Below are positions 1 to 5,076 of a stretch of DNA of 5,076 bases, one piece after another. Position 1 is the first letter of the stretch, and each line of letters starts with the position of its first letter. The notes under the pieces are model-generated. The model worked only from the letters and a program-made list of their open reading frames with translations, had not been told where the DNA came from and searched no databases. This DNA is from Clostridiales bacterium UBA7573 (GTDB lineage Bacteria > Bacillota > Clostridia > Oscillospirales > CAG-272): assembly GCA_002477905.1 (NCBI GenBank), contig DLLB01000076.1, positions 24,901 through 29,976 on the forward strand, written 5' to 3'. Both the position numbers and the translations under genes were made by a program.

Positions 1-1088
1 ACCGCCGATTGCGCTTGTTTGGCGGTCGTAATCTCCCATCTTGCGCACAGCATGTCAATACCGGGCAGTTGGAAAGAGCGATAGGAACGCATTGCTTCTC
101 CCAACGCGGAAGTCTGCGTGCGCAGGGTATCTTCTTCCATCATATGTCCGGTCAGCAGGATTCCGTGCTTTTCGCACCATGCGCCGCATTGATCGGCAAA
201 CGCCTGTGTAAAGCGGTCGCAGACATGATCGTGATAGTGATACCGGATGACGGACGGTACCCCGTTCGGCAACTCCCAGAACAATTCCGGCAGATGATCC
301 AGCAGGGAAACGCCATAGGCTTTTTGATAAGTTTCGTCTAAATCATCTGTCCAGGGCAGGGAAACGGTTTGCTTGGAATCCGCAAAAGGAAGCGTTTGTT
401 TGCGGCTGAACTGCGGTTCATCGGTAAAGATAGCGGGAATCGTCTTGCCGAACCGGTCGCCGACCTTTTCCGCATACCGCTCATGTGTGACCTTCAAAAA
501 CCGTTGGACTGCCTTGGGGTTCAGCGTGTCCAAATACGTTTGTCCGTTAAACCATGCCGACGGCTCGGCAAGTACCCGGTATGCATACCAAAGGGTACCG
601 GTTGCTTCTTCCCCCTCTTGTAAAACCCGATAGGAAGCCAGTGTTTTTTCTTCATCCAGTACGACGTCAAAGCGTTTTAGTAAAATCGGATCCAATATCG
701 GGTTGTAGGCGATGGCTTCCGGTGAAAATACCAGACTCCGTTGCCGGAATGCCGGATCTTTTGTGACGATTCCGCCTGCCGCACCGGAAGCCCACCGATC
801 CTCGTCGTACAGCCATGCAAGCATTTCTTGTTTTTCCGCATAATCGGTGCAGTCGCGGATGAGATCCATAAACGCGTCGCTTAAATAGGGCGTCGCCATA
901 CCGGTGCGGACGTGCATGTGGAAACCGCCGAAGCCCATCTCCTTGAAAATATCGATTTGCCGAAGCAGTTCTTCCCGCTCCAGTTCACAGTTCCATGCCC
1001 AGAACGGCGCCGCGCGGTATTCTGCATTCGGTTGTGCAAACAGAGCGTTTTCCAACTTTTTGTGAGAACGATTCTCCTCGTAAATCAT
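1..1088 (-). CDS. Glycoside hydrolase, GH106 / alpha-L-rhamnosidase-like (N-terminal part, cut by window edge)
   Basis: Reading leftward from ATG at 1088, the frame stays open for 362 codons to base 1, so the C-terminal part is missing. The family usually has roughly 900-1100 residues. AAGGAG at 1098-1103, 9 nt before the ATG, supports the start. Visible motifs in order are PFWAWN (28-33), GFGGFHMHVRTG (52-63), WLYDEDRW (92-99), an acidic TDEP (222-225), GHMMEED (314-320) and TTAKQAQSA (354-362). I recall this pattern, including the KQAQSA segment just before the cut, from large clostridial glycosyl hydrolases grouped with GH106-like alpha-L-rhamnosidases. The acidic residues of YDED, TDEP and HMMEED are plausible active-site positions, but I cannot assign roles. 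There is no signal peptide, so it probably acts in the cytoplasm on imported oligosaccharides. It is transcribed divergently from the esterase operon. Glycosidase is fairly sure; the exact family and substrate are not. Confidence 0.8.
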   Translation of the reverse strand, partial: MIYEENRSHKKLENALFAQPNAEYRAAPFWAWNCELEREELLRQIDIFKEMGFGGFHMHVRTGMATPYLSDAFMDLIRDCTDYAEKQEMLAWLYDEDRWASGAAGGIVTKDPAFRQRSLVFSPEAIAYNPILDPILLKRFDVVLDEEKTLASYRVLQEGEEATGTLWYAYRVLAEPSAWFNGQTYLDTLNPKAVQRFLKVTHERYAEKVGDRFGKTIPAIFTDEPQFSRKQTLPFADSKQTVSLPWTDDLDETYQKAYGVSLLDHLPELFWELPNGVPSVIRYHYHDHVCDRFTQAFADQCGAWCEKHGILLTGHMMEEDTLRTQTSALGEAMRSYRSFQLPGIDMLCARWEITTAKQAQSA

Positions 1089-1097
1089 AGGGGGATA

Positions 1098-1103
1098 CTC
1101 CTT
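1098..1103 (-). promoter_or_regulatory. Ribosome binding site of the glycoside hydrolase
   Basis: Read on the minus strand this is AAGGAG, 9 nt upstream of the ATG at 1088. It fixes the start of the hydrolase. Confidence 0.8.
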
Positions 1104-1109
1104 TTTCAT

Positions 1110-1127
1110 TTCAAAAGATTTTTTGAA
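1110..1127 (-). repeat. Small inverted repeat in the hydrolase leader
   Basis: TTCAAAA (1110-1116) and TTTTGAA (1121-1127) form perfect 7-bp arms around a 4-nt spacer. The repeat lies just upstream of the hydrolase ribosome binding site, inside the predicted leader RNA. It is AT-rich, so as RNA it would be a weak hairpin; as DNA it could be a protein site. No function is shown. Confidence 0.4.
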
Positions 1128-1158
1128 TTTGTCGGACTGCAAAATCCGGATTGCATGG

Positions 1159-1187
1159 ATTATAGCAAATTCCGGTTGAAAAAACAA
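1159..1187 (-). promoter_or_regulatory. Proximal promoter (P1) of the glycoside hydrolase
   Basis: On the minus strand there is a perfect -10 TATAAT (1159-1164) preceded by TGC, an extended -10. A -35 TTGTTT (1182-1187) lies exactly 17 bp upstream. Transcription would begin near 1152, giving a leader of about 64 nt. The palindrome ATCCGGAT (1144-1151) lies right at the predicted start site. The -35 and spacer closely resemble those of the second promoter about 106 bp upstream. Confidence 0.65.
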
Positions 1188-1188
1188 G
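1167..1188 (+). repeat. Promoter-linked direct repeat, copy 1
   Basis: On the plus strand this reads AAATTCCGGTTGAA followed by a run of A and CAAG. Copy 2 (1275-1294) reads AAATCCCGCTTGAA followed by AACAAG. The copies differ at two bases plus a 2-bp length difference. Each covers the -35 and most of the spacer of a leftward promoter. A weaker third match, AAATCCGGATTG, lies at 1142-1153. It may be a regulator site shared by both hydrolase promoters (inference). Confidence 0.5.
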
Positions 1189-1237
1189 GTGTATGTTCAT
1201 TCAAGTTGAGAGCAAAATGGGTGATATTGTATGTGTA

Positions 1238-1264
1238 AAACTACCAAATTAAAATAGATAGTTT
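1238..1264. repeat. Inverted repeat next to the distal hydrolase promoter
   Basis: AAACTA (1238-1243) and TAGTTT (1259-1264) are perfect 6-bp arms separated by 15 nt. They sit just downstream of the P2 -10 box, over its expected start site near 1258. The short arms in AT-rich DNA make chance quite possible; a repressor half-site pair is the alternative. Confidence 0.25.
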
Positions 1265-1293
1265 ATTATAACATAAATCCCGCTTGAAAACAA
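1265..1293 (-). promoter_or_regulatory. Distal promoter (P2) of the glycoside hydrolase
   Basis: On the minus strand there is a perfect TATAAT (1265-1270) preceded by TGT, with TTGTTT (1288-1293) as -35 at exactly 17 bp. This is the same architecture as P1, including the identical -35. The start site would be near 1258, giving a leader of about 170 nt that runs through P1. Whether both promoters are used cannot be read from the sequence. Confidence 0.5.
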
Positions 1294-1294
1294 G
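1275..1294 (+). repeat. Promoter-linked direct repeat, copy 2
   Basis: AAATCCCGCTTGAA followed by AACAAG on the plus strand; partner of the copy at 1167-1188. It overlaps the -35 and spacer of the distal promoter P2, just as copy 1 overlaps P1. Confidence 0.5.
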
Positions 1295-1323
1295 ATACGG
1301 ATTTCCCAAAACGAACCAATCTT

Positions 1324-1344
1324 CTTTGTAGGAAAGATACAAAG
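1324..1344. repeat. Dyad CTTTGTA-N7-TACAAAG in the divergent region
   Basis: Perfect 7-bp arms, CTTTGTA (1324-1330) and TACAAAG (1338-1344), surround GGAAAGA. The middle contains GTAGGAAAGAT (1328-1338), which recurs as GTAGGAACAGAT (1430-1441) in the promoter-overlapping dyad about 104 bp downstream. It is a candidate auxiliary operator; no U-tract follows, so it is not a terminator. Confidence 0.4.
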
Positions 1345-1368
1345 GCAGATTTTTGGGGTTCTATTTTT

Positions 1369-1383
1369 TGAACGGCGTGTTCA
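1369..1383. repeat. Dyad TGAAC-N5-GTTCA upstream of the operon promoter
   Basis: A 15-bp dyad with perfect 5-bp arms ends 19 bp before the -35 box of the rightward promoter, a position often used by activators. It superficially recalls a catabolite-repression cre site but is one base longer and lacks the proper central CG. It is a weak candidate only. Confidence 0.3.
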
Positions 1384-1402
1384 TGCAGCCCCTAGAAAAG
1401 AA

Positions 1403-1431
1403 TTGACAAACCGCGAAAACTGTGTTATAGT
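1403..1431 (+). promoter_or_regulatory. Near-consensus sigma-A promoter of the esterase operon
   Basis: TTGACA (1403-1408, perfect -35), a 17-bp spacer, then TATAGT (1426-1431, five of six -10 matches) preceded by TGT as an extended -10. Transcription would start near 1438, giving a leader of about 28 nt. No other convincing promoter was found before the epimerase or the WYL gene, so it probably drives all three plus-strand genes. A promoter this strong usually needs repression, and a dyad overlaps its end. Confidence 0.85.
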
Positions 1432-1447
1432 AGGAACAGATTCCTAC
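1430..1447. promoter_or_regulatory. Probable operator over the operon start site
   Basis: GTAGGAA (1430-1436) and TTCCTAC (1441-1447) are perfect 7-bp arms around CAGA. The dyad overlaps the last two -10 bases and the predicted start near 1438, a typical repressor position. The WYL protein encoded in the same operon is the obvious candidate to bind here (inference). A short leader hairpin is the alternative reading. Confidence 0.5.
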
Positions 1448-1465
1448 AAGAAAGAGGGGAAATAT

Positions 1466-2470
1466 ATGAGGGAACCCAAAGCGGCAAGTCAGCCTGCCAA
1501 ACAAGCGTACCTTGCGGGACTGACGCAGTGGATCAAACGCAGAGAAACCATTTGTACCGCCGAACGCGATGTCTTTGCCAAGCAGATTTTTACGCAAGCA
1601 AAATCTTACCGGCAAGCGTTTCGGAAAATGCTCGGCTATCCGCTTTCGGATTTTGAAACCACCGCGCTTCCGACGGTGAAAGTGCAAACGCTCGGGGAAG
1701 AAAACGGATATACGATCAGCCGGATGCAGTTTGAAATTTTGGACGGCGTGTGGATGAGCGGACTGTTGTATCAGAAGGGGAATGCACGGCTTCCTTTGGT
1801 CATTGTACAGCATGGGGGCGAGGGAACGCCGGAATTGATTGCCGGTTTGTACGGTTCCACCGCCAATTATAACGAGATGCTGACACGGGTTTTGGCACAG
1901 GGCGTTCATGTATTCGCACCACAGCTATTGCTTTGGAATCCGGAATGTTATGAAGTTCCGTATGACCGTGTGGAATTGGATGCCAAACTGAAACGGGTGG
2001 GCAGCTCCATTACAGCGGTGGAAGTATTCGGCATCACCCGTATCATGGATTGGTTGGAAGCGCAGCCCTATGTGAAAAATTTCGGCATGGTCGGGTTGTC
2101 TTACGGCGGATTTTATACGCTGTTTACTGCGGCGGCAGACGAGCGGATCTTGTCCGCGCTTTCCTGCGCTTACTTTAACGACAGTTTGCAGAACGGTTGG
2201 GCAGACTGGAGCTGGGACAATGCGGCGAAAACATTTGGAAATGCGGAAATCGCGTGTTTGGTCTATCCGCGCCGGCTGTGTTTGGAAGTGGCAAAGTCCG
2301 ATCCGTTGTTTGCTTATAAAACGGCAGAGCAGGAGTGGCGCCGGTTGCTTTCTTTGACAGAATCCGTCGGACAAGACTGGCTTTCCTTTGTCGGCTTTGC
2401 CGGAGAACACGAATTCTGCAAAGACGATGCACCGCTGAAACGGTTGGCACAGGATTTGATGCAAGCGTAA
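1466..2470 (+). CDS. Alpha/beta-hydrolase esterase, acetyl-xylan-esterase / dienelactone-hydrolase type
   Basis: A 334-residue serine hydrolase with no signal peptide, so probably cytoplasmic. The oxyanion-loop motif HGG is at 116-118 after the strand LPLVIVQ. The nucleophile elbow GLSYGG (210-215) places the catalytic Ser at 212. The likely acid is Asp279 in EVAKSDPLF, and the likely histidine is His315 in GEHEF, giving a complete triad in the normal order. The ATG at 1466 is chosen because GAGGGG (1454-1459) lies 6 nt before it. The frame could extend to a TTG at 1403, but that TTG is part of the -35 box and would not be transcribed. By family knowledge such enzymes remove acetyl or other acyl groups from sugars; that role is inferred here from the neighbouring glycosidase and epimerase. 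It is first in the operon. The substrate is unknown, and a peptidase-like member of the fold is less likely. Confidence 0.85.
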   Translation: MREPKAASQPAKQAYLAGLTQWIKRRETICTAERDVFAKQIFTQAKSYRQAFRKMLGYPLSDFETTALPTVKVQTLGEENGYTISRMQFEILDGVWMSGLLYQKGNARLPLVIVQHGGEGTPELIAGLYGSTANYNEMLTRVLAQGVHVFAPQLLLWNPECYEVPYDRVELDAKLKRVGSSITAVEVFGITRIMDWLEAQPYVKNFGMVGLSYGGFYTLFTAAADERILSALSCAYFNDSLQNGWADWSWDNAAKTFGNAEIACLVYPRRLCLEVAKSDPLFAYKTAEQEWRRLLSLTESVGQDWLSFVGFAGEHEFCKDDAPLKRLAQDLMQA

Positions 2471-2521
2471 TTTTTATTTAGAATATTTATCTAAAATATC
2501 GTCAGAAAAGGAGAATTTTAC
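2471..2521 (+). other. Short intergenic spacer with weak AT-rich inverted repeat
   Basis: This 51-bp gap between esterase and epimerase holds TTTAGA (2477-2482) and TCTAAA (2490-2495), a 6-bp inverted repeat with a 7-nt spacer, then the epimerase ribosome binding site AGGAG (2509-2513). There is no GC-rich stem or T-run for termination and no good -35/-10 pair, so the genes are probably co-transcribed. Confidence 0.5.
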
Positions 2522-3382
2522 ATGGCAATTCTGAAAATCAGCGGAGAGAAATTACAGGTTTTTGTATCGGAGCAGGGAGCGGAACTGCAAAGCATCCGCT
2601 ACGCGGGCAGAGAATATCTCTGGAGCGGCGATCCGGCTTATTGGACGGGCAGAGCGCCGATCATGTTCCCGATTTGCGGAGGCTTGAAAGAGGATCGGTA
2701 CGAGCTGGATGGCAAATCGTATACTTTGACCAAACACGGATTTGCAAAACTGCTTCCTTTCACCGTAGAAGCGCAAAGCGCTTCCCGCGTGGTGCTGGCA
2801 CTGTATCCGAATGCAACCACCCAAGCGGCGTATCCGTATGAGTTTGTATTCCGCGTGACCTATGCAATCGAGCACGACACCTTGCAGATCTCCTATACGG
2901 CGGAGAACCGCGACACGACGCCGATGTATTGCTCCATCGGCGCGCATGAAGCTTACGCAACGCCGGAGGGAATCGAGGAATACGATGTGGTGTTCCCGCA
3001 AAAAGAAACCCTGATCGCCTATGATTTAGACGGCAATCTGCTCAAACACACCGGCAAGCAGATTCTGAAAGACAGCGACCGGATTTCTCTGAAAACGGAG
3101 TATTTTGCGGTGGATGCGTTGGTATTCCAGGATCTGAAATCACGCAAAGCAACGCTTGTGCATCGTAAGAGTGGTCGCGCCATCAGTACCACATTTCCGG
3201 ACAGCGAGTATTTCTTATTGTGGACAAAGCCCGGCGCGGGATACATCTGCATGGAGCCGTGGTGCGGAATTCAGGATCCGGTAGACAGCCGGCAGAAATT
3301 AGCGGAGAAGCCCGGTATCCGTACCGTTGCGCCGGGCGCCTCCTATACCATGCATCATACCATTCAGATCGAAAAAGAATAA
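2522..3382 (+). CDS. Aldose 1-epimerase family protein, LacX-like
   Basis: A 286-residue protein of usual length for LacX-type mutarotases, which interconvert the alpha and beta anomers of aldoses in the cytoplasm. Family marks are RAPIMFPICG (44-53), KHGFA (71-75) with His72, SIGAHEAYA (138-146) with His142, DALVF (198-202) with Asp198, and MEPWCGIQD (244-252) with Glu245. His142 and Glu245 correspond to the catalytic acid/base pair of galactose mutarotases, and His72 and Asp198 to substrate-binding residues. The usual His-Pro-Ala-Phe stretch is replaced by His-Glu-Ala-Tyr. The start is supported by AGGAG 8 nt before the ATG. It lies 51 bp after the esterase and 85 bp before the WYL gene. 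Sugar specificity cannot be judged; some family members act on sugar phosphates. Confidence 0.9.
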   Translation: MAILKISGEKLQVFVSEQGAELQSIRYAGREYLWSGDPAYWTGRAPIMFPICGGLKEDRYELDGKSYTLTKHGFAKLLPFTVEAQSASRVVLALYPNATTQAAYPYEFVFRVTYAIEHDTLQISYTAENRDTTPMYCSIGAHEAYATPEGIEEYDVVFPQKETLIAYDLDGNLLKHTGKQILKDSDRISLKTEYFAVDALVFQDLKSRKATLVHRKSGRAISTTFPDSEYFLLWTKPGAGYICMEPWCGIQDPVDSRQKLAEKPGIRTVAPGASYTMHHTIQIEKE

Positions 3383-3455
3383 GCCGAACGCCCCCTGAAA
3401 AACAGACCTACACCTATTCCCAAAGAGCGGGGAAGAAAGTCAAGCCTAAAATAAC

Positions 3456-3460
3456 GGAGG
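3456..3460 (+). promoter_or_regulatory. Ribosome binding site of the WYL regulator
   Basis: A perfect GGAGG, 7 nt before the ATG at 3468, fixes the start. The remaining 3383-3455 spacer shows neither a terminator nor a convincing promoter. Confidence 0.8.
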
Positions 3461-3467
3461 AAATCCT

Positions 3468-4472
3468 ATGCAGGGAAATCCCAGATTGCGCCTTTTGTAC
3501 CTTGCCCGCATCCTGTTGCAGCAGACGGATGAGGCGCATGCGCTGACCGCAAAACAACTGATTGCCTGTCTGGAATCGGAATACAACATCGTGGCAGATC
3601 GCCGGAGCATCTATGAGGACTTGCATGCTCTGGAAGAAGCGGGGATGGATATTGCCGTCCGCCACGGCAGAGGGGGCGGGGTGTGCTTATTGTCCCGCAC
3701 GTTTGAATTCGCGGAATTGCGGCTTTTGATGGACGCAGTGCAGTCCAGCCGCTTTCTGTCCGAGAAAAAGAGCAAGGAACTGCTGCGCAAATTGCAAACG
3801 CTGACCTCAGAGGACCAAGCGCGCACCCTTGCCGCGCAGATGGAATTGCATCAGCGCGTAAAAACGGGAAACGAGGAAATCTACTATAATGTGGATACCT
3901 TGCATCACGCAATCCGCGCAAACCGGCAGGTTTCGTTCTGCTATTTCTCGTGGAATGAGAAAAAGGAGCCGGTGTTCCGGCGCGGCGGGGAAGCCTATAC
4001 GGTCAGCCCGTGTTTGCTGATGTGGGAGGATGAAAACTATTACTTGGTCGCATATGACGAAACGGTTGGAGAATTGCGCCACTACCGCGTGGATAAAATG
4101 CGGAAGATGAAAATTTCAGACGCGCCGCGCGCCAAAGAAGCCACATTCGGCACGGCAGATGCCGCCGCTTACGCCAAAAAGCAATTCGGCATGTACCGCG
4201 GTGAAGAAAAGCTGGTCACACTGCGGTGCGCAAATCGCCTTGCCGGCGTGGTGATCGACCGCTTCGGAGAAGATCTGACGTTTCGTTTGGCAGACGCGGA
4301 ACATTTTTTCGTGTCGGTGCGCGTATTGCTCAGCCCCTTGTTCTATTCATGGGTGCTGGGATTCGGCGCGGAAATGCGGATTATGGCGCCTGCGGAAGCC
4401 GTGGAGCAGATACATACCTTGGTGCAGACCGTCGCCGCGCTGTATGAAGCGGACGCGCCGCACAACAGGTAG
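3468..4472 (+). CDS. WYL-domain transcriptional regulator with N-terminal winged helix-turn-helix
   Basis: A 334-residue protein of normal length for the YafY/DeoR-like WYL family. Residues about 5-75 form a winged HTH: the helix LTAKQLIACLES, the recognition helix around DRRSIYEDLHALEEAG (44-59), and a glycine-rich wing HGRGGGVCLL (66-75). The WYL sensor domain spans about 140-215, with the signature as YYLVAY (191-196, Tyr replacing Trp) and the later RHYRVDKM (204-211). Residues about 245-325 match the C-terminal WCX region (VTLRCANRLAGVVIDRFGED). Such proteins bind DNA and sense a small ligand or nucleic acid through WYL. As last gene of a sugar operon it is probably a local regulator that may also control its own promoter (inference). 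The ligand is unknown. Confidence 0.92.
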   Translation: MQGNPRLRLLYLARILLQQTDEAHALTAKQLIACLESEYNIVADRRSIYEDLHALEEAGMDIAVRHGRGGGVCLLSRTFEFAELRLLMDAVQSSRFLSEKKSKELLRKLQTLTSEDQARTLAAQMELHQRVKTGNEEIYYNVDTLHHAIRANRQVSFCYFSWNEKKEPVFRRGGEAYTVSPCLLMWEDENYYLVAYDETVGELRHYRVDKMRKMKISDAPRAKEATFGTADAAAYAKKQFGMYRGEEKLVTLRCANRLAGVVIDRFGEDLTFRLADAEHFFVSVRVLLSPLFYSWVLGFGAEMRIMAPAEAVEQIHTLVQTVAALYEADAPHNR

Positions 4473-4482
4473 CAAAATAACC

Positions 4483-4522
4483 AAAAAAACAAGGTCGATT
4501 TTTGGATCGACCTTGTTTTTTT
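4483..4522. terminator. Bidirectional intrinsic terminator
   Basis: A perfect 17-bp stem: seven A plus CAAGGTCGAT (4483-4499), a 6-nt loop TTTTGG, then ATCGACCTTG plus seven T (4506-4522). The A-run on one side and T-run on the other give a U-tract on either strand. It begins 10 bp after the WYL stop codon and ends 11 bp before the oxidoreductase stop codon, so it can terminate both convergent genes. Confidence 0.95.
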
Positions 4523-4533
4523 GAAACTGCCGG

Positions 4534-5076
4534 TTACAGCGCCCCACAGCATTGCAAAATGGTTTTGTAGAGCAGAAATTCATAATCATAGGTGTACGGA
4601 TTCTGCATCTCTCCTGCCGCCATCTTGCCGAATGCCTCCAACATCGGCGCATAACGGTCAAAAATCGGACTTGTCACGCGCTCCACGTCTGCCGCCCATG
4701 CTTCACTGTCGCAGGTGCGCGCGTCCGTTACCATCTTCGGATACGGGCAGTCCGCGCGATAATATTCCAGCGGCTTGATTTCGATCGTTTTTTTCGTTCC
4801 GGTTACCACCAACTGCCGCCGCAAAAAGCCGCCTTTTTCCACATCGCTGGTTTTTAGAAACGATACGCCGCGCGCATATTCAAACACCGCCGTGCAGGAA
4901 TCCTGCGCCGAAATGCCGTGTACTTGGGAGCGTTTGTTGAACGCAAAAATACGGTCCGGTTCCCCTTGAATTTGCAGAAGCAAATCCACCAGATGACATC
5001 CCAAAAAGAACATCATCCCGTGCGGGCTTGGATGAAAACGTTTCCGGGCGGGATGATGTTCTTTTTGGGATGTCAT
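4534..5076 (-). CDS. Gfo/Idh/MocA-family oxidoreductase, C-terminal part (5' end cut)
   Basis: The open frame runs leftward from the right edge to a TAA at 4534-4536. It carries the C-terminal domain of an NAD(P)-dependent Gfo/Idh/MocA dehydrogenase: GMMFFLGCHLVDLLLQIQG matches the core motif with the conserved His and following Asp, then a beta-rich half (TAVFEYARG, RQLVVTGTKKTIEI) and a C-terminal helix ending QCCGAL. The common Asp two before Gly-x-His is Phe here, as I recall for this subgroup. The N-terminal Rossmann domain with GxGxxG and the Glu-Lys-Pro catalytic motif is absent, so about half of the usual 330-400 residues is missing. The Met at the very edge is not a real start: bases 5049-5076 are a reverse copy of 4993-5020 and probably artefactual, so trustworthy coding extends only to about 5048. 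Substrate unknown; a sugar or inositol-type polyol is likely. Confidence 0.82.
   Translation of the reverse strand: MTSQKEHHPARKRFHPSPHGMMFFLGCHLVDLLLQIQGEPDRIFAFNKRSQVHGISAQDSCTAVFEYARGVSFLKTSDVEKGGFLRRQLVVTGTKKTIEIKPLEYYRADCPYPKMVTDARTCDSEAWAADVERVTSPIFDRYAPMLEAFGKMAAGEMQNPYTYDYEFLLYKTILQCCGAL
4993..5076. repeat. Perfect 28-bp inverted repeat at the right end (probable fold-back artefact)
   Basis: Bases 4993-5020 and 5049-5076 are exact reverse complements around a 28-nt spacer, and the second arm ends at the last base. On the minus strand the first arm encodes the conserved GMMFFLGCH segment of the oxidoreductase; the second arm is the same sequence turned around. This is the pattern of an inverted chimera or contig-end assembly error, not of a terminator (it is inside a gene) or a transposon end. 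Confidence 0.9.

Noticed and set aside
1..26. Inverted repeat ACCGCC / GGCGGT starting at the first base, similar in position to the right-end fold-back
   Set aside because: Only 6 bp, and the hydrolase reading frame encodes the expected family segment TTAKQAQSA right through it, so it is most simply chance.
9..1238. Several plus-strand open frames across the hydrolase region
   Set aside because: They lie opposite a continuous minus-strand frame with family motifs, lack convincing ribosome binding sites and show no familiar domains.
1369..1383. Catabolite-repression cre site reading of TGAAC-N5-GTTCA
   Set aside because: One base too long and without the central CG in the required position; kept only as an unassigned dyad.
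1403..1465. N-terminal extension of the esterase from a TTG start at 1403
   Set aside because: That TTG is part of the TTGACA -35 box and lies upstream of the predicted transcription start; the ATG at 1466 has its own ribosome binding site.
1089..1465. Riboswitch, small RNA gene or tRNA in the divergent region
   Set aside because: No conserved riboswitch core, cloverleaf or terminator-ended transcript could be recognised; promoters and dyads explain most of the visible structure.
1361..2464. Long minus-strand open frames opposite the esterase (182 and 179 codons)
   Set aside because: No recognisable protein motifs; the plus-strand frame has a complete catalytic triad, promoter and ribosome binding site, so these are antisense shadows.
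2471..2521. Terminator or internal promoter between esterase and epimerase
   Set aside because: The inverted repeat is AT-only apart from one G-C pair per stem, has no T-run, and no -35/-10 pair with correct spacing was found.

Overview
The window looks like a short contig from a Bacillota (Clostridia-type) bacterium, probably from a gut or other anaerobic metagenome. The reasons are strong purine-rich AGGAG-type ribosome binding sites, sigma-A-type promoters with extended -10 elements, AT-rich intergenic DNA beside moderate-GC genes, and protein types common in plant-glycan-degrading Clostridia. The species cannot be named from the sequence.

Layout: (1) 1-1088, minus strand, is the N-terminal 362 codons of a large cytoplasmic glycoside hydrolase resembling the GH106 / alpha-L-rhamnosidase-like group; its C-terminal part lies beyond base 1. 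(2) 1089-1465 is a 377-bp divergent regulatory region. It has two look-alike leftward promoters for the hydrolase, one near-consensus rightward promoter, and several small dyads. (3) 1466-4472, plus strand, is a likely three-gene operon: an alpha/beta-hydrolase esterase (acetyl-xylan-esterase type), a LacX-like aldose 1-epimerase, and a WYL-domain transcriptional regulator. (4) 4483-4522 is a perfect 17-bp-stem bidirectional terminator between convergent genes. (5) 4534 to the right edge, minus strand, is the C-terminal part of a Gfo/Idh/MocA-family oxidoreductase.

How the genes fit together (inference): this is a small carbohydrate-use locus. The hydrolase would cleave an oligosaccharide imported by a transporter not seen here. 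The esterase would remove acyl decorations, the epimerase would interconvert the anomers of the released sugar, and the oxidoreductase may act on a sugar or polyol. The WYL protein is the natural candidate for local control, possibly through the dyad that overlaps the operon promoter. The actual sugar cannot be read from the sequence.

The right end is suspicious. The last 28 bases are an exact reverse complement of bases 4993-5020, copying the conserved GMMFFLGCH codons of the oxidoreductase. This looks like a fold-back assembly or library artefact rather than biology. I found no CRISPR array, tRNA, rRNA, insertion sequence or phage gene, and no clearly new system. The most informative non-coding part is the divergent promoter region.
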